A stretch of 64,000 nucleotides of DNA, taken from the NCBI RefSeq assembly GCF_900142375.1, contig NZ_FRAR01000020.1, positions 1 through 64,000 on the forward strand. Direction: 5' to 3'. The notes beneath the pieces were generated by a model. It saw only the letters and a list, made by a program, of their open reading frames with translations, had not been told where the DNA came from and did not search any database. A program made the position numbers and the translations under genes. The stretch comes from Desulforamulus aeronauticus DSM 10349. Lineage in GTDB: Bacteria; Bacillota; Desulfotomaculia; Desulfotomaculales; Desulfotomaculaceae. Of the stretch, positions 16,449-25,523 are shown piece by piece (position 1 is the stretch's first letter; each line of letters opens with the position of its first letter).

Positions 16449-16612
16449 CTATATAATAACCATAGTTTGGTTAGAAAAAATTGGCTTGCGCCCCATTGGG
16501 TGCAGATGCCAGCGGAGCCTCGTTTGCCCTTTCTGATAGGCCAAAAACAAATAATGAAGCAATACTTTAGAGAGTATCTTCTCAAACGTAAAAAGGTGGT
16601 TATATGTAAGCA

Positions 16613-17098
16613 ATGGGAACGGAGATGTTGAAAAGTTTTTCGTCGGAAGAAACCAGGCAATTTGGTGAAAAAATGGCTTTGCTATTACAAGCGGGTGATA
16701 TTATCTGCCTGAACGGAGATTTAGGAGCAGGTAAAACGGCCTTTTCCCAGGGGGTTGCCCGGGGATTGGGAGTAACCTCGCATGTTACCAGTCCGACCTT
16801 TACCTTAATTAATGAATATGAAGGGCGTTTGCCACTGTATCATTTCGATGTCTACCGCCTGGGAGATTCCGAAGAAATGGCAGATTTGGGCTATGAAGAG
16901 TACTTTTACGGCCCAGGCGTTTGTCTTGTGGAATGGGCTGAACTGGTAGAAGATGTGCTGCCAGAGGAGCGTTTGGATATCACTTTGCTAAAGGATGAAG
17001 AGGCAGAGGAAGTTCGGCTGATCAAGTTTACACCAAGGGGTCAGCGCTATAAACATCTGGTAGAGGAGATGAACCAACTTGTTTGTCCTGGGAATTGA
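16613..17098 (+). CDS. tsaE: tRNA t6A biosynthesis ATPase TsaE
   Basis: 161 residues. P-loop ATPase: CLNGDLGAGKTAFSQGVARGLG (Walker A near residue 42), SPTFTLINEYEG, HFDVYRLGD, and VCLVEWAE (Walker B-like). TsaE binds the TsaB-TsaD pair and drives the threonylcarbamoyl-transfer cycle at A37 of ANN-decoding tRNAs. The stop overlaps the tsaB start by 20 bases; gene order tsaE-tsaB-rimI-tsaD is the classic Firmicute operon. The ATG used has only a distant AAGGTGG site. Confidence 0.93.
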   Translation: MGTEMLKSFSSEETRQFGEKMALLLQAGDIICLNGDLGAGKTAFSQGVARGLGVTSHVTSPTFTLINEYEGRLPLYHFDVYRLGDSEEMADLGYEEYFYGPGVCLVEWAELVEDVLPEERLDITLLKDEEAEEVRLIKFTPRGQRYKHLVEEMNQLVCPGN

Positions 17099-17783
17099 AG
17101 CAGCTACGCCGGTGGCGGCAGTGGCTATAGTTGAGGACGGCCGTGTCTTGGCGGAGCGGCTAGTGAATAATCGCCGTACCCACTCCATCAACCTGTTGCC
17201 TATGATCAAAGCAGTGATTGAGGATGCGGGCCTTACCCCTCCACAAATCCAGGGGATTGCTGTTTCCTTCGGCCCAGGGTCTTTTACCGGCCTTCGGATA
17301 GGTCTTACTACAGCCAAGACCCTAGCCTGGGTGTGGCAGGTTCCGGTGGTGGGAGTATCCACCCTGGAGGCATTGGCCTTACCGCTGGCTCCTCAGGGGC
17401 AGCTAATTTGTCCCATTCTAAACGCCAGAAAAAATGAAGTATATGCCAGTATCTTTAGAGGTAGAGCGGGTCAACCGGAGCTGCTGAAAGGCCCATTGGC
17501 AGTAAGCCCTCGGCAGTTGGCAGAGGTTTTGGCGGAGTGGGAGGGCCAGGTTACCTTTTTGGGGGATGGGGTGCCTGTTTATCAACAAGAACTATCTGAT
17601 TTACTCGGGGAGCGGGCTTTGTTTACCCCGCAAGCTGCCTTGTTACCCCGGGGAGCGGCGGTGGCAGAGTTGGGCTATTGGCAGTTGGCCGCTGGCCAAG
17701 GACTATCCCATTTGGAACTGGCAGCCCAATATATTAGGCTGTCGGAGGCAGAAGTTAAACTGGCAGCCAAATGTGGGAAGTAG
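17079..17783 (+). CDS. tsaB: tRNA threonylcarbamoyladenosine protein TsaB
   Basis: 234 residues from TTG 17079, behind GAGGAGATGAACCAAC. ASKHA-fold pseudo-enzyme that dimerises with TsaD: VLGIEAATPVAAVAIVEDG, RRTHSINLLPMIKAV, VSFGPGSFTGLRIGLTTAKTLAW, and PILNARKNEVYASIF are all family marks. Overlaps tsaE by 20 bases and rimI by 13, indicating translational coupling. Confidence 0.93.
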   Translation: MFVLGIEAATPVAAVAIVEDGRVLAERLVNNRRTHSINLLPMIKAVIEDAGLTPPQIQGIAVSFGPGSFTGLRIGLTTAKTLAWVWQVPVVGVSTLEALALPLAPQGQLICPILNARKNEVYASIFRGRAGQPELLKGPLAVSPRQLAEVLAEWEGQVTFLGDGVPVYQQELSDLLGERALFTPQAALLPRGAAVAELGYWQLAAGQGLSHLELAAQYIRLSEAEVKLAAKCGK

Positions 17784-18235
17784 GTGATGCAGTGGAGTAT
17801 CGGCTAATTGAAATGAAGCTTGACCATATCCCAGGGGTACTGGAAATTGAACAGGTTTCCTTTCCTACACCCTGGTCCAGTCAGGCATTTACCTACGAAA
17901 TAACGCAAAATAATTTTGCCCATTATGTAGTGGCACTGGAAGATGAAAAGGTGATTGGTTATGTGGGTATGTGGATGGTTTTAGATGAAGCCCACATTAC
18001 CAATGTGGCAGTTCACCCTAGCTATCGTGGTAAAAAATTGGGCTTGGCTCTCATGGTTGAAGTTATGCGGCTAGCCGTCCTGCGTGGTGCCAGCCGCATG
18101 ACCTTAGAGGTCAGGCCCTCCAATACGGTAGCCAGGGAACTATATAAAAAGCTGGGCTTTAAAGAAAAGGGCCTGCGCAAACGTTATTATACAGATACCA
18201 ATGAGGATGCCATCATCATGTGGGTGGATTTATAG
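17771..18235 (+). CDS. rimI: Ribosomal-protein-alanine N-acetyltransferase RimI
   Basis: 154 residues in the ATG 17771 reading; GTG 17792 is a possible alternative start with GTAGGTG upstream. GNAT fold: [37 protein letters not shown] (acetyl-CoA binding, about 75-95), [19 protein letters not shown]. RimI acetylates the N-terminal Ala of ribosomal protein S18. Its place between tsaB and tsaD is conserved in Firmicutes. Confidence 0.9.
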   Translation: MWEVGDAVEYRLIEMKLDHIPGVLEIEQVSFPTPWSSQAFTYEITQNNFAHYVVALEDEKVIGYVGMWMVLDEAHITNVAVHPSYRGKKLGLALMVEVMRLAVLRGASRMTLEVRPSNTVARELYKKLGFKEKGLRKRYYTDTNEDAIIMWVDL

Positions 18236-18264
18236 CTGCCTCACAGAGAATTTTGGAGGTTTTT

Positions 18265-19287
18265 ATGGGAATTACAATACTAGGTATCGAAACATCCTGT
18301 GATGAAACATCGGCAGCGGTGCTGGAGGATGGGATAACTTTACGTTCTAACATTGTTTCCTCTCAGGTGGATATCCATAAAAAATTTGGTGGCGTGGTGC
18401 CGGAGGTAGCATCCCGCAAACATTTAGAAAATGTTCATCCCGTGATTATGGAAGCGCTGGAACAAGCCAAGGTAACCCTGAAAGATATTAATGCCATAGC
18501 CGTTACCTATGGGCCTGGTTTAGTGGGGGCACTCTTGGTAGGGGTAGCCGCGGCCAAAGCGATGGCTTATGCCCTGGATGTTCCATTGATTGGAGTCAAT
18601 CACCTGGAGGGACATATAGCGGCCAATTTTCTGACCCGGCCCGACTTGGAATTTCCCCTGCTATGTCTGGTGGTTTCCGGTGGACATTCAGATCTGGTCT
18701 TTATGCCACATCGGGGAGACTATCAACTGCTTGGCCGTACCAGAGATGATGCGGCGGGTGAAGCCTTTGACAAAGTGGCTCGGGCCATGGGCCTGGGCTA
18801 TCCTGGGGGACCGCTTATTGATAAACTGGCTCGGGAGGGAGACGCCAGTGCGCTGAAGTTACCCAGAGCTTTTTTGGAAGAGGGCAGCTTGGACTTTAGC
18901 TTTAGTGGTTTAAAGTCAGCGGTGCTAAATTATTTAAATCGAGCGGAGATGCGCCAGGAAGAAGTTAACAAGGCCGACTTGGCTGCCAGCTTTCAGCAGG
19001 CTACCGTAGAGGTATTAGTGGAAAAGACACTTTTAGCCGCAGAGCGGACCGCTGTAAAAACCATTATGTTAGCCGGTGGGGTGGCTGCCAACGGGGGGCT
19101 AAGGAGTTTACTACAAACCAGAGCACTGGCAGCAGGCTGTACTGTGGTTTATCCACCCCTTCATTTATGCACAGACAATGCAGCCATGATTGCCTGTGCC
19201 GGTTATTATAAATATTTACGGGGAGATTTTGCCCCGTTAACCCTTAACGCAGTCCCGGCTTTGTCTTTGGGAGAGGAGAAGTATTAA
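18265..19287 (+). CDS. tsaD: tRNA N6-threonylcarbamoyladenosine transferase TsaD
   Basis: 340 residues from ATG 18265 with TTGGAGGTTTTT directly upstream; the in-frame extension to 18220 lies inside rimI. Catalytic subunit that moves threonylcarbamoyl from TC-AMP to tRNA A37. Metal site HLEGH (His113, His117), N-terminal [41 protein letters not shown], and CTDNAAMIA near the end. Length and motifs are standard. A short terminator overlaps its 3' end. Confidence 0.95.
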   Translation: MGITILGIETSCDETSAAVLEDGITLRSNIVSSQVDIHKKFGGVVPEVASRKHLENVHPVIMEALEQAKVTLKDINAIAVTYGPGLVGALLVGVAAAKAMAYALDVPLIGVNHLEGHIAANFLTRPDLEFPLLCLVVSGGHSDLVFMPHRGDYQLLGRTRDDAAGEAFDKVARAMGLGYPGGPLIDKLAREGDASALKLPRAFLEEGSLDFSFSGLKSAVLNYLNRAEMRQEEVNKADLAASFQQATVEVLVEKTLLAAERTAVKTIMLAGGVAANGGLRSLLQTRALAAGCTVVYPPLHLCTDNAAMIACAGYYKYLRGDFAPLTLNAVPALSLGEEKY

Positions 19288-19306
19288 CATAAATACTCCT
19301 TTTTTA
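19275..19306 (+). terminator. Terminator at the end of the tsa operon
   Basis: Stem GGAG(A)AGTATT / AATACTCC with a one-base bulge, followed by TTTTTT; it includes the tsaD stop codon. Confidence 0.6.
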
Positions 19307-19311
19307 GCCAC

Positions 19312-19356
19312 TTATCCACTGTTCTGTGGGTACTTAACTGTGGATAATGTGGATAA
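19312..19356. promoter_or_regulatory. DnaA-box cluster downstream of tsaD
   Basis: Two perfect DnaA boxes TGTGGATAA stand head to tail without a gap (19339-19347 and 19348-19356), and an inverted near-perfect one TTATCCACT lies at 19312-19320. No dnaA, dnaN or origin genes are near, so this is an extra-origin cluster. Confidence 0.7.
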
Positions 19357-19514
19357 GTCTGTTAATAACTTACGAATTAAGGCTTTTTACTGTGAATATT
19401 AAAGCGGAGCCTACCGAACAAAACATAGCTACGTTTTGGTAAGGGGTTGTTATTACCCTGTCCAAAATTCGACACATCCGGTGGTTACACTAATTAGAAT
19501 TGTAAAAAAATAGG

Positions 19515-19543
19515 TTGACGACGGTGGCTCATTGTGATAACGT
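19515..19543 (+). promoter_or_regulatory. Promoter of the T-box transcript
   Basis: TTGACG (19515-19520), 17-base spacer, TAACGT (19538-19543). The -35 is good and the -10 weak. It lies just upstream of the T-box stem I. Confidence 0.5.
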
Positions 19544-19559
19544 ATTTGTAAGTTGAAAT

Positions 19560-19819
19560 GGTTAATGCGATGATGGAGAAAAGTAAATCTCCCCAGCCTT
19601 TCAGGGAAAAGAAGCCGTGACTGGAAGCTTCTTTAAGGTATGGCTGATTGAAGTTCCCTCCGGAGTTGCTGTGCTGAAGCGATCAGTAGGTGCAGCCGGA
19701 TGTCCCGCCGTTACAGGGGAGAGGTATCGGATCATGTCCTGTACCGGTAAAGTGGCTCTTGCAATTAGGGTGGTACCACGGAAAATACTCTCCGTCCCTT
19801 GGTGGATGGAGATTTTTTT
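19560..19819 (+). promoter_or_regulatory. T-box riboswitch with first terminator/antiterminator
   Basis: Stem I begins around GATGATGGAGAAAAGTA (19569-19585), with distal arm CAGCC / GGCTG and AAAGAAGC / GCTTCTTT. The specifier loop reads TGAAGTTCCCTCCGGAG (19648-19664); alignment by eye to the Tyr pattern GAAC-UAC-A puts UUC (Phe, 19654-19656) at the specifier, though GUU (Val) cannot be excluded. The T-box AATTAGGGTGGTACCACGG is at 19763-19781 and the terminator CTCCGTCC / GGATGGAG plus seven T at 19789-19819. Uncharged cognate tRNA would allow read-through into paaK. Confidence 0.9.
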
Positions 19820-19834
19820 ATTTACCGTTACTTC

Positions 19835-19930
19835 ATTTTCCCGTACCTGCTTTGAGTTGGGCCCAAGTGGCCAATTAGGGTGGTACCGCGGAATTGTATC
19901 TCCGTCCCTGCATAGGGATGGGGATTTTTT
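19835..19930 (+). promoter_or_regulatory. Second T-box antiterminator/terminator module
   Basis: A second T-box AATTAGGGTGGTACCGCGG (19873-19891) is followed by a second terminator CTCCGTCCC / GGGATGGGG plus TTTTTT (19900-19930). Only about 50 bases separate it from the first terminator, too few for a second stem I, so one sensor appears to precede two expression platforms. Confidence 0.85.
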
Positions 19931-19970
19931 GTTCAAAGTATCTGTACATACTATTATGGGGGTGGAGTAT

Positions 19971-21275
19971 ATGACTTCTTATTGGGATGCACATCATGAA
20001 ACCATGTCTCGGGATCAGTTAGCCGAGATCCAAACAAAAAGATTAAAAACATTGGTAGAACGGGTGTATACGTCGGTGCCTTTTTATCGCCAGGCCTTTC
20101 AGGAAAAGGGAATTACACCCGGAGATATCAAGTCTCTGGAGGATTTAAAAAGCTTACCCTTTACTACCAAAAAGGATTTGCGGGATACCTATCCCTTTGG
20201 CTTATTTGCAGTTCCCCGCAGCGAAATTGTGCGTATGCACGCTTCTTCCGGTACCACTGGCAAGCCAATTGTGGTAGGCTATACTAAGAAGGATTTGGAT
20301 ACCTGGTCCGATTTAGTGGCCCGCTGCTTTTCTATGGCTGGCGGCACCAAAGAAGATGTGGTACAGAATGCCTATGGCTATGGTTTATTTACCGGTGGGT
20401 TAGGCATTCATTATGGTGCCGAACGGTTGGGAGCTACCATTGTTCCCATCTCAGGGGGCAACACGGCTCGTCAAATTATGTTAATGCAGGATTTTCAAAC
20501 CTCTATCTTAACGTGTACTCCTTCGTATGCCTTGTATCTGGCAGATGAAATCCATGCTGCTGGGGTAGACCTCGGGACTTTGCACTTAAAAGTTGGGATT
20601 TTTGGTGCTGAGCCCTGGTCGAACAATATGCGGCGGCAATTGGAAGAGAAGCTGGGTATTAGAGCCCATGATATCTATGGTCTCAGTGAAGTGTTAGGGC
20701 CTGGTGTGGCTATGGAGTGTCCTTGTCAGAATGGCTTGCATGTTTTTGAGGATCATTTTATTCCAGAAATTATCGACCCGGTGACTGAACAGCCGCTGCC
20801 CTATGGTGAAAAGGGTGAACTGGTCTTCACCACCCTGACCAAGGAAGGCTTCCCGGTTATCCGTTATCGCACCAAAGACATCTCTACCCTCTACCCGGAA
20901 GTATGTGAATGTGGACGAACTCACCTGCGGATGGAGAGAATTACCGGCCGTACCGATGATATGCTCATTATCCGAGGGGTCAATGTCTTCCCTTCCCAGA
21001 TCGAAAGTGTGTTACTGGAGTTTGGTGAGACCGAACCGCACTACCTGCTGGTAGTTGATCGCAAGGCCTCCCTGGACGATTTGGAAATTCAGGTGGAATT
21101 ATCCGCTAACATGTTCTCCGATAAAATAGCTGGTTTGGAAGTGTTGGAGCGAAGATTACGCGAACGCATCTTAAGTGTGCTGGGCATTTCTGCTAAAATA
21201 AAATTGGTGGAACCTAAATCTTTGCCTCGCAGTGAGGGGAAAGCCAAAAGAGTCATCGATAGGCGAGAATTATAA
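19971..21275 (+). CDS. paaK: Phenylacetate-CoA ligase (AMP-forming)
   Basis: 434 residues from ATG 19971 behind GGGGTGGAGTAT; the open frame extends upstream through the T-box but has no site there. Adenylate-forming enzyme: [18 protein letters not shown] (ATP loop, about 90-107), [38 protein letters not shown] and the C-terminal hinge [20 protein letters not shown]. Activates phenylacetate or related aryl acids to CoA thioesters. Its T-box control and the ACT gene behind it tie it to amino acid (probably aromatic) metabolism rather than aerobic phenylacetate degradation. Confidence 0.9.
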   Translation: MTSYWDAHHETMSRDQLAEIQTKRLKTLVERVYTSVPFYRQAFQEKGITPGDIKSLEDLKSLPFTTKKDLRDTYPFGLFAVPRSEIVRMHASSGTTGKPIVVGYTKKDLDTWSDLVARCFSMAGGTKEDVVQNAYGYGLFTGGLGIHYGAERLGATIVPISGGNTARQIMLMQDFQTSILTCTPSYALYLADEIHAAGVDLGTLHLKVGIFGAEPWSNNMRRQLEEKLGIRAHDIYGLSEVLGPGVAMECPCQNGLHVFEDHFIPEIIDPVTEQPLPYGEKGELVFTTLTKEGFPVIRYRTKDISTLYPEVCECGRTHLRMERITGRTDDMLIIRGVNVFPSQIESVLLEFGETEPHYLLVVDRKASLDDLEIQVELSANMFSDKIAGLEVLERRLRERILSVLGISAKIKLVEPKSLPRSEGKAKRVIDRREL

Positions 21276-21293
21276 ATAAGGGAGGTATTGTAA

Positions 21294-21725
21294 GTGCGCG
21301 TACAACAAATCTCCATTTTCTTGGAGAACAAGAAGGGCCGTCTGGCCAAAGTAACCGAAGTGCTGGGGGAAAATCAGATCAACATACGTGCCCTTTCCAT
21401 TGCCGATACCACGGATTTTGGTATCCTACGTTTAATTGTTAACAAACCACAGTTGGCCTATCAGGTGTTAAAGGAAGCTGGCTTTACGGTTAGTACCACC
21501 GATGTGATTGCTGTGGAAGTAACCGATCAGCCGGGAGGTTTGAGCAACATTCTGCGTCACCTGGATAAGGTAGGTATCAATATTGAGTACTTATATGCCT
21601 TTGTTACCCAAACCACTTCCGCGGCCTTGATTGTTTTCCGTGTTGAGCAGGTGGATGAAGCCATTAAGGTTCTCCAGGGAAATAGCATCCGCATCGTGCC
21701 TGGGGATGAAGTATACCAAATCTGA
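21294..21725 (+). CDS. Tandem ACT-domain protein
   Basis: 143 residues, GTG start behind GGGAGGTATTGTAA. Two ACT domains: residues 3-68 (QISIFLENKKGRLAKVTEVLGENQINIRALS) and 70-140 (IAVEVTDQPGGLSNILRHLDKVGINIEYLYAF). ACT domains bind amino acids. This protein commonly follows paaK in clostridia and archaea and probably senses or gates aryl-CoA ligase activity (inference). Its stop overlaps the next start (TGATG). Confidence 0.88.
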   Translation: MRVQQISIFLENKKGRLAKVTEVLGENQINIRALSIADTTDFGILRLIVNKPQLAYQVLKEAGFTVSTTDVIAVEVTDQPGGLSNILRHLDKVGINIEYLYAFVTQTTSAALIVFRVEQVDEAIKVLQGNSIRIVPGDEVYQI

Positions 21726-22318
21726 TGCAAGAAGCAAAACAAATGATTCGCCAACAGGTACTGGCGGCCCGCCGCAGTTTGACACCGACAGAGGCACTGG
21801 AGAAAAGCAGCCGTATTACCCAGCGCCTGTTAGAACTGCCGCAATATGGTAAGGCGAGAACCATCTTAACCTATCTGGATTTTCGGGGGGAAGTATGTAC
21901 CGGTTCTTTCATCAGCCAAGCTCTTGAGGCAGGTAAGATTATAGCGGTGCCGCTGGTAAACAAAACCGAAAAGCGGATGACACCTTGCCAATTAGTAAAT
22001 TATCCTGAGGAGCTAGTTCCGGGTGCCTATGGCATTCTGGAACCGGCTCCAGATAAAATAAGACCGGTGCCGGTGGAAACCGTGGATATGGTGCTGGTGC
22101 CGGGGGTTGTCTTTGATGAACAGGGACACCGTCTGGGCTATGGCGGAGGCTTTTACGATCGCTTTTTACCCCAGCTACGGCCAGATGCTGTTATTGTGGC
22201 CTTGGCTTATGAGTTGCAAATATGGCCGGATTTAATCTCCCTGATGGCAGATCATGATCAGCCTGTGGCAGTGGTTATTACGGAAGATAGGATTATTAGA
22301 ACGAATGAAATGAGCTAA
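21725..22318 (+). CDS. 5-formyltetrahydrofolate cyclo-ligase
   Basis: 197 residues, start codon overlapping the ACT stop. Converts 5-formyl-THF to 5,10-methenyl-THF using ATP. Family marks: IRQQVLAARRSLTP at the start, VLTYLDFRGEVCTG-like segment, PLVNKTEKRM, GAYGILEP, and VVFDEQGHRLGYGGGFYDRFLPQL (the MTHFS signature, about 130-155). Third gene of the T-box-controlled operon, apparently a passenger; a terminator overlapping its stop closes the transcript. Confidence 0.92.
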   Translation: MQEAKQMIRQQVLAARRSLTPTEALEKSSRITQRLLELPQYGKARTILTYLDFRGEVCTGSFISQALEAGKIIAVPLVNKTEKRMTPCQLVNYPEELVPGAYGILEPAPDKIRPVPVETVDMVLVPGVVFDEQGHRLGYGGGFYDRFLPQLRPDAVIVALAYELQIWPDLISLMADHDQPVAVVITEDRIIRTNEMS

Positions 22319-22350
22319 GGTCTAGGTGTAATCCCGGCCTTAGCTCATTT
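22309..22350. terminator. Bidirectional terminator
   Basis: 12-bp perfect stem AATGAGCTAAGG / CCTTAGCTCATT between the convergent cyclo-ligase and dehydrogenase genes. Confidence 0.85.
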
Positions 22351-22367
22351 GATTAATAGTAATAAAC

Positions 22368-23903
22368 TTAACTCCCACTGCAACCGGCAGGTTTAGAAAA
22401 TTTGCTTTCCCATAAGGCATTTCCGGCTTCTGGTAAAGTATTGCCAAACCATCTGCTGGTAACGGATTTCGTTTCGGTATAGAACATGACTCCATCCTTG
22501 CTTCCCATGACGTGCAGGTCACCTAAGAAGGAGTTTTTGTGACCTTGGAAGGCAAAGAAAGATACCGGCACAGGAATACCTACATTGACACCGACCATGC
22601 CGCCATGGGTTCTGTGAGCAAACTCTCTGGCATAATAGCCACTTTGGGTGCAAATAACCGAGCCGTTGGCAAACTGGTTAGCGTTCATTAGAGTAAGACC
22701 TTCTTCAAAATCCTTAACCCGTTTAATGCATAAAACAGGGCCAAATATTTCGACATCTCCAACACTCATGCCAGGTTTTACATGATCCAGAATGGTAGGA
22801 CCGACAAAATAGCCGCCTTCATAGCCTTCCACCAGGACATCTCTGCCGTCCAGAACCAACGTAGCGCCTTCTTCAATGCCTTTGTTGACCCAGTTAACCA
22901 CAGATTCCTTATGGGATTTGGAACCGACGGGTCCTAAGGTAGAGCATTCCTTGACTGCCGGACCAATCTTTAGCTGCTTGGCATATTGAACACATAAGGC
23001 GACAAATTCGTCGGCGATGGATTCCTCAACCACGGCCACCGGCAAAGCCATGCAACGTTGTCCGGCCGCACCAAAGGCCGAGGTTACCACGACCTTAGCG
23101 GAATTTTCCAGATCGCAATCCTTTACTACCAAGGCATGGTTTTTCGCTTCTCCCAGTGCCTGTACCCGCTTGCCATGGGCTGCTGCTGTAGCATAAATAT
23201 GTCTACCTACTTTGGTTGAGCCAACATAAGAGATACCCCTGACATCAGGATGACGAAGGAATAGATCAGCTTCATTCCGGCTGCAGGTAATAACGTTCAC
23301 TACACCCTCCGGCAAACCCGCTTCAATTAATAACTCCATGATTCGCATACCTGTCTGGGGCACCTTGCTGGCTAACTTGAGGACAAAGGTATTCCCGGTG
23401 GCAATGCATAAAGGCAACATCCAGCCAAAGGGAATCATTGCTGGAAAGTTGGCCGGGGCAATCCCGACAAAGACGCCGATGGGTTCGCGGTAAGAAACAG
23501 TGTCAATGCCGTTGGAGACCTGCATTAAGGTATCACCTTGCATCATCAAAGGTGTAGCGCAAGCCAACTCAGCTCCTTCAATCGCCTTACCCACCTCACC
23601 CCTGGCTTCTTTAATGGTTTTTCCTTGCTCCTGTGCTACCAGAGTAGCCAGCTCTTCCAAATGTTCCTCCAGGATTCTTTTATAGCGAAAGATGAGTTCG
23701 GTTCTTTTTTGGACGGGCATCACGGACCAGGCACCAAAAGCTTTTTTAGCTGCGGCCACTGCTTCATTAACCTCTTCCACGGTGCAGCAAGGCGCCTCGG
23801 CCATTACTTCACCGGTGCTGGTGTTGTACACCGGCATATACGTTTCTGTTTTTGATTCTTTCCACTGGTTGTTAACACAAAACTTTAATCTTTTCATAGA
23901 CAT
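22368..23903 (-). CDS. mmsA: CoA-acylating methylmalonate/malonate-semialdehyde dehydrogenase
   Basis: 511 residues, ATG behind AGGAGGCTGCAGAA. ALDH superfamily, MMSDH subgroup: REPIGVFVGIAPANFPAMIPFGWMLP, FVLKLASKVPQTG, ISYVGSTKVGRHIY, GAAGQRCMALPVAVVE with catalytic Cys near 285, and EIFGPVLCIKRV. MMSDHs form acetyl-CoA or propionyl-CoA plus CO2 and NADH. Placed 38 bases after a class-III transaminase, so it most likely consumes malonate semialdehyde made from beta-alanine (inference from the bauA-mmsA pattern). The C-terminus KPAGCSGS has an extra Cys. Confidence 0.9.
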   Translation of the reverse strand: MSMKRLKFCVNNQWKESKTETYMPVYNTSTGEVMAEAPCCTVEEVNEAVAAAKKAFGAWSVMPVQKRTELIFRYKRILEEHLEELATLVAQEQGKTIKEARGEVGKAIEGAELACATPLMMQGDTLMQVSNGIDTVSYREPIGVFVGIAPANFPAMIPFGWMLPLCIATGNTFVLKLASKVPQTGMRIMELLIEAGLPEGVVNVITCSRNEADLFLRHPDVRGISYVGSTKVGRHIYATAAAHGKRVQALGEAKNHALVVKDCDLENSAKVVVTSAFGAAGQRCMALPVAVVEESIADEFVALCVQYAKQLKIGPAVKECSTLGPVGSKSHKESVVNWVNKGIEEGATLVLDGRDVLVEGYEGGYFVGPTILDHVKPGMSVGDVEIFGPVLCIKRVKDFEEGLTLMNANQFANGSVICTQSGYYAREFAHRTHGGMVGVNVGIPVPVSFFAFQGHKNSFLGDLHVMGSKDGVMFYTETKSVTSRWFGNTLPEAGNALWESKFSKPAGCSGS

Positions 23904-23941
23904 TTCTGCAGCCTCCTAGTGTTTGATTATTTGTAAGTGCA

Positions 23942-25324
23942 TTACCGCTGTACCGTTTCCAAAGCTTTCTTAATAGCACCAACCATTCGGTCAAGCTCTT
24001 CTTTGCTTACAATATACATAGGTGCCATGGTAACAACGTTATTAAATCCAGGCACGCTGCGGTTCATTCTGCCAACCAGAACACCCTGGGAAGCAATGAT
24101 GCTTAACAGTTTTCCCATGTATGCTTCACTGACAGGAACTTTCGTTGACCGATCTTCTACCAGTTCAATTCCGGCAAATAAGCCCTTGCCACGAATTTCA
24201 CCAACCACTGGGAAGCCCGCCAATTCTTTCAGGCTTTCTAACAAATAATTACCCATTTCCTTAACTCTTTCAACTAGGTTTTGTTCTTCGATAATTTTAA
24301 TGTTTTCTAAAGCTGCTGTGCAGGATCCGGCGCTGCCGCCATAGGTACTAATATCACGGAAGTAAGCAAAGGTATCTGCAGGGTCATTGATGAACTGTTC
24401 AAAGATGTGTGGTTTACAAACAGTGGCCGAAATCGGCATATAAGAGCTGGCCATACCCTTGGCCATAGTGATCATGTCAGGGCTTACATCAAAGTGCTGA
24501 TGTCCAAACCATTTACCGGTTCTGCCAAAACCGCAAACAACCTCGTCCAAAATTAATAGCACTTCGTATTTCTGGCAGATTTCTTGGATCACTTGGAAAT
24601 ACTCTGCCTGAGGTACTAGAATACCGCCGCCTGCAGTAATCGGCTCAACAATGAACGCTGCTACTGTATCAGGACCTTCTGATAAAATTACATCTTCTAA
24701 AGCCCGGGCACACTCCATATTACAACCAGGGTAAGATTTGCCAAAGCTGCAGCGATAGCAATAAGCAGCAGGTATACCAACGAAGCCGGGTACCAGGGGC
24801 TCAAATCCCATTCTCCGCTCGTCTTGACCGGTGGCACTCAGAGCAGCAAAGGTTGTTCCATGGTAATCCCTGTGACGATAAATAATTTTATATTTATCTT
24901 TGTTAGGATACTTTAATCTAAAGTACTGACGAGACATCTTGAAAGCCTTTTCATTGGCTTCGGAGCCGCTGTTTGAAATATAGGACTTTGCAGTACCAGG
25001 TAACAAAGATACCAATTTTTCGGCTAACTTGATAGCAGGCGGATTCCCGGCGCTCAGGGCATAATAGGGCATTTTTTTCAACTGTTCATAAACAGCCTTA
25101 GCAATGGACTCCTGACCGTAACCAACATTCACACACCATACGCCACCGGAAACACAGTCTAAGAATTCTCTGCCCCGAGCATCTTTAATGATGCAACCCT
25201 TACCTTCAACAATAATGGTAGGTTCGGTGGAATCGAAAATTTTGTGCTGTGTAAGGTGGTGCCACAGGTTTTGCCGATCCTTTTCCACGAGTTCTTCCGG
25301 AGTCAAATCATACCCATATGACAT
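23942..25324 (-). CDS. Class-III omega-amino acid:pyruvate aminotransferase
   Basis: 460 residues, ATG 25324 behind AAAGGGGGCTATTTAA. PLP fold type I: SNSGSEANEKAFKMSRQY, HRDYHGTTFAALSATG, EPITAGGG, LILDEVVCGFGRTGKWFG, and MAKGMASSYMPISA with the PLP Lys. The N-terminus (WHHLTQHKIFDSTEPTII, SGGVWCVNVGYGQESIAKAVYEQL) closely resembles taurine/beta-alanine:pyruvate transaminases. A CYRCSFGKSYPGCNMEC cluster (about 207-223) may bind metal. Pairing with mmsA favours beta-alanine as substrate; taurine or GABA remain possible. Confidence 0.88.
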   Translation of the reverse strand: MSYGYDLTPEELVEKDRQNLWHHLTQHKIFDSTEPTIIVEGKGCIIKDARGREFLDCVSGGVWCVNVGYGQESIAKAVYEQLKKMPYYALSAGNPPAIKLAEKLVSLLPGTAKSYISNSGSEANEKAFKMSRQYFRLKYPNKDKYKIIYRHRDYHGTTFAALSATGQDERRMGFEPLVPGFVGIPAAYCYRCSFGKSYPGCNMECARALEDVILSEGPDTVAAFIVEPITAGGGILVPQAEYFQVIQEICQKYEVLLILDEVVCGFGRTGKWFGHQHFDVSPDMITMAKGMASSYMPISATVCKPHIFEQFINDPADTFAYFRDISTYGGSAGSCTAALENIKIIEEQNLVERVKEMGNYLLESLKELAGFPVVGEIRGKGLFAGIELVEDRSTKVPVSEAYMGKLLSIIASQGVLVGRMNRSVPGFNNVVTMAPMYIVSKEELDRMVGAIKKALETVQR

Positions 25325-25370
25325 TTAAATAGCCCCCTTTAATAATCAAGTTTTTTATTACACCAACTAT

Positions 25371-25386
25371 TGCAATTAACATGCCA
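25371..25386 (-). promoter_or_regulatory. Sigma-54 (-24/-12) promoter of the transaminase-mmsA operon
   Basis: On the minus strand TGGCAT-GTTAA-TTGCA, with GG and GC separated by exactly 10 bases as required. It sits 47 bases upstream of the transaminase start, next to a divergent sigma-54 activator gene. An inverted repeat TATCAT-TACC-ATGATA (25387-25402) abuts the -24 side. Confidence 0.85.
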
Positions 25387-25455
25387 TATCATTACCATGA
25401 TAAGATTTTAGGAAATACTCTTTTCCATTGAACAAGAATTACTATTGACTGTATG

Positions 25456-25477
25456 ATTAATGCCGTTTTACATTAAT
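25456..25477. promoter_or_regulatory. Inverted repeat, candidate activator site
   Basis: Perfect ATTAATG-N8-CATTAAT. It lies about 90 bases upstream of the -12 element of the transaminase promoter and overlaps a possible sigma-A promoter of the activator gene (TTGACT 25445-25450), which would allow activation and autoregulation from one site. A similar site is at 27067-27088. Confidence 0.6.
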
Positions 25478-25523
25478 AATGAAATATGTTGTCAAAAGTG
25501 CTAAATTAAGGAGCGTTGCCAAC

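Noticed and set aside
19312-19356. Replication origin
   Set aside because: DnaA boxes are present but there is no dnaA, dnaN or AT-rich unwinding element with origin-type gene order nearby.
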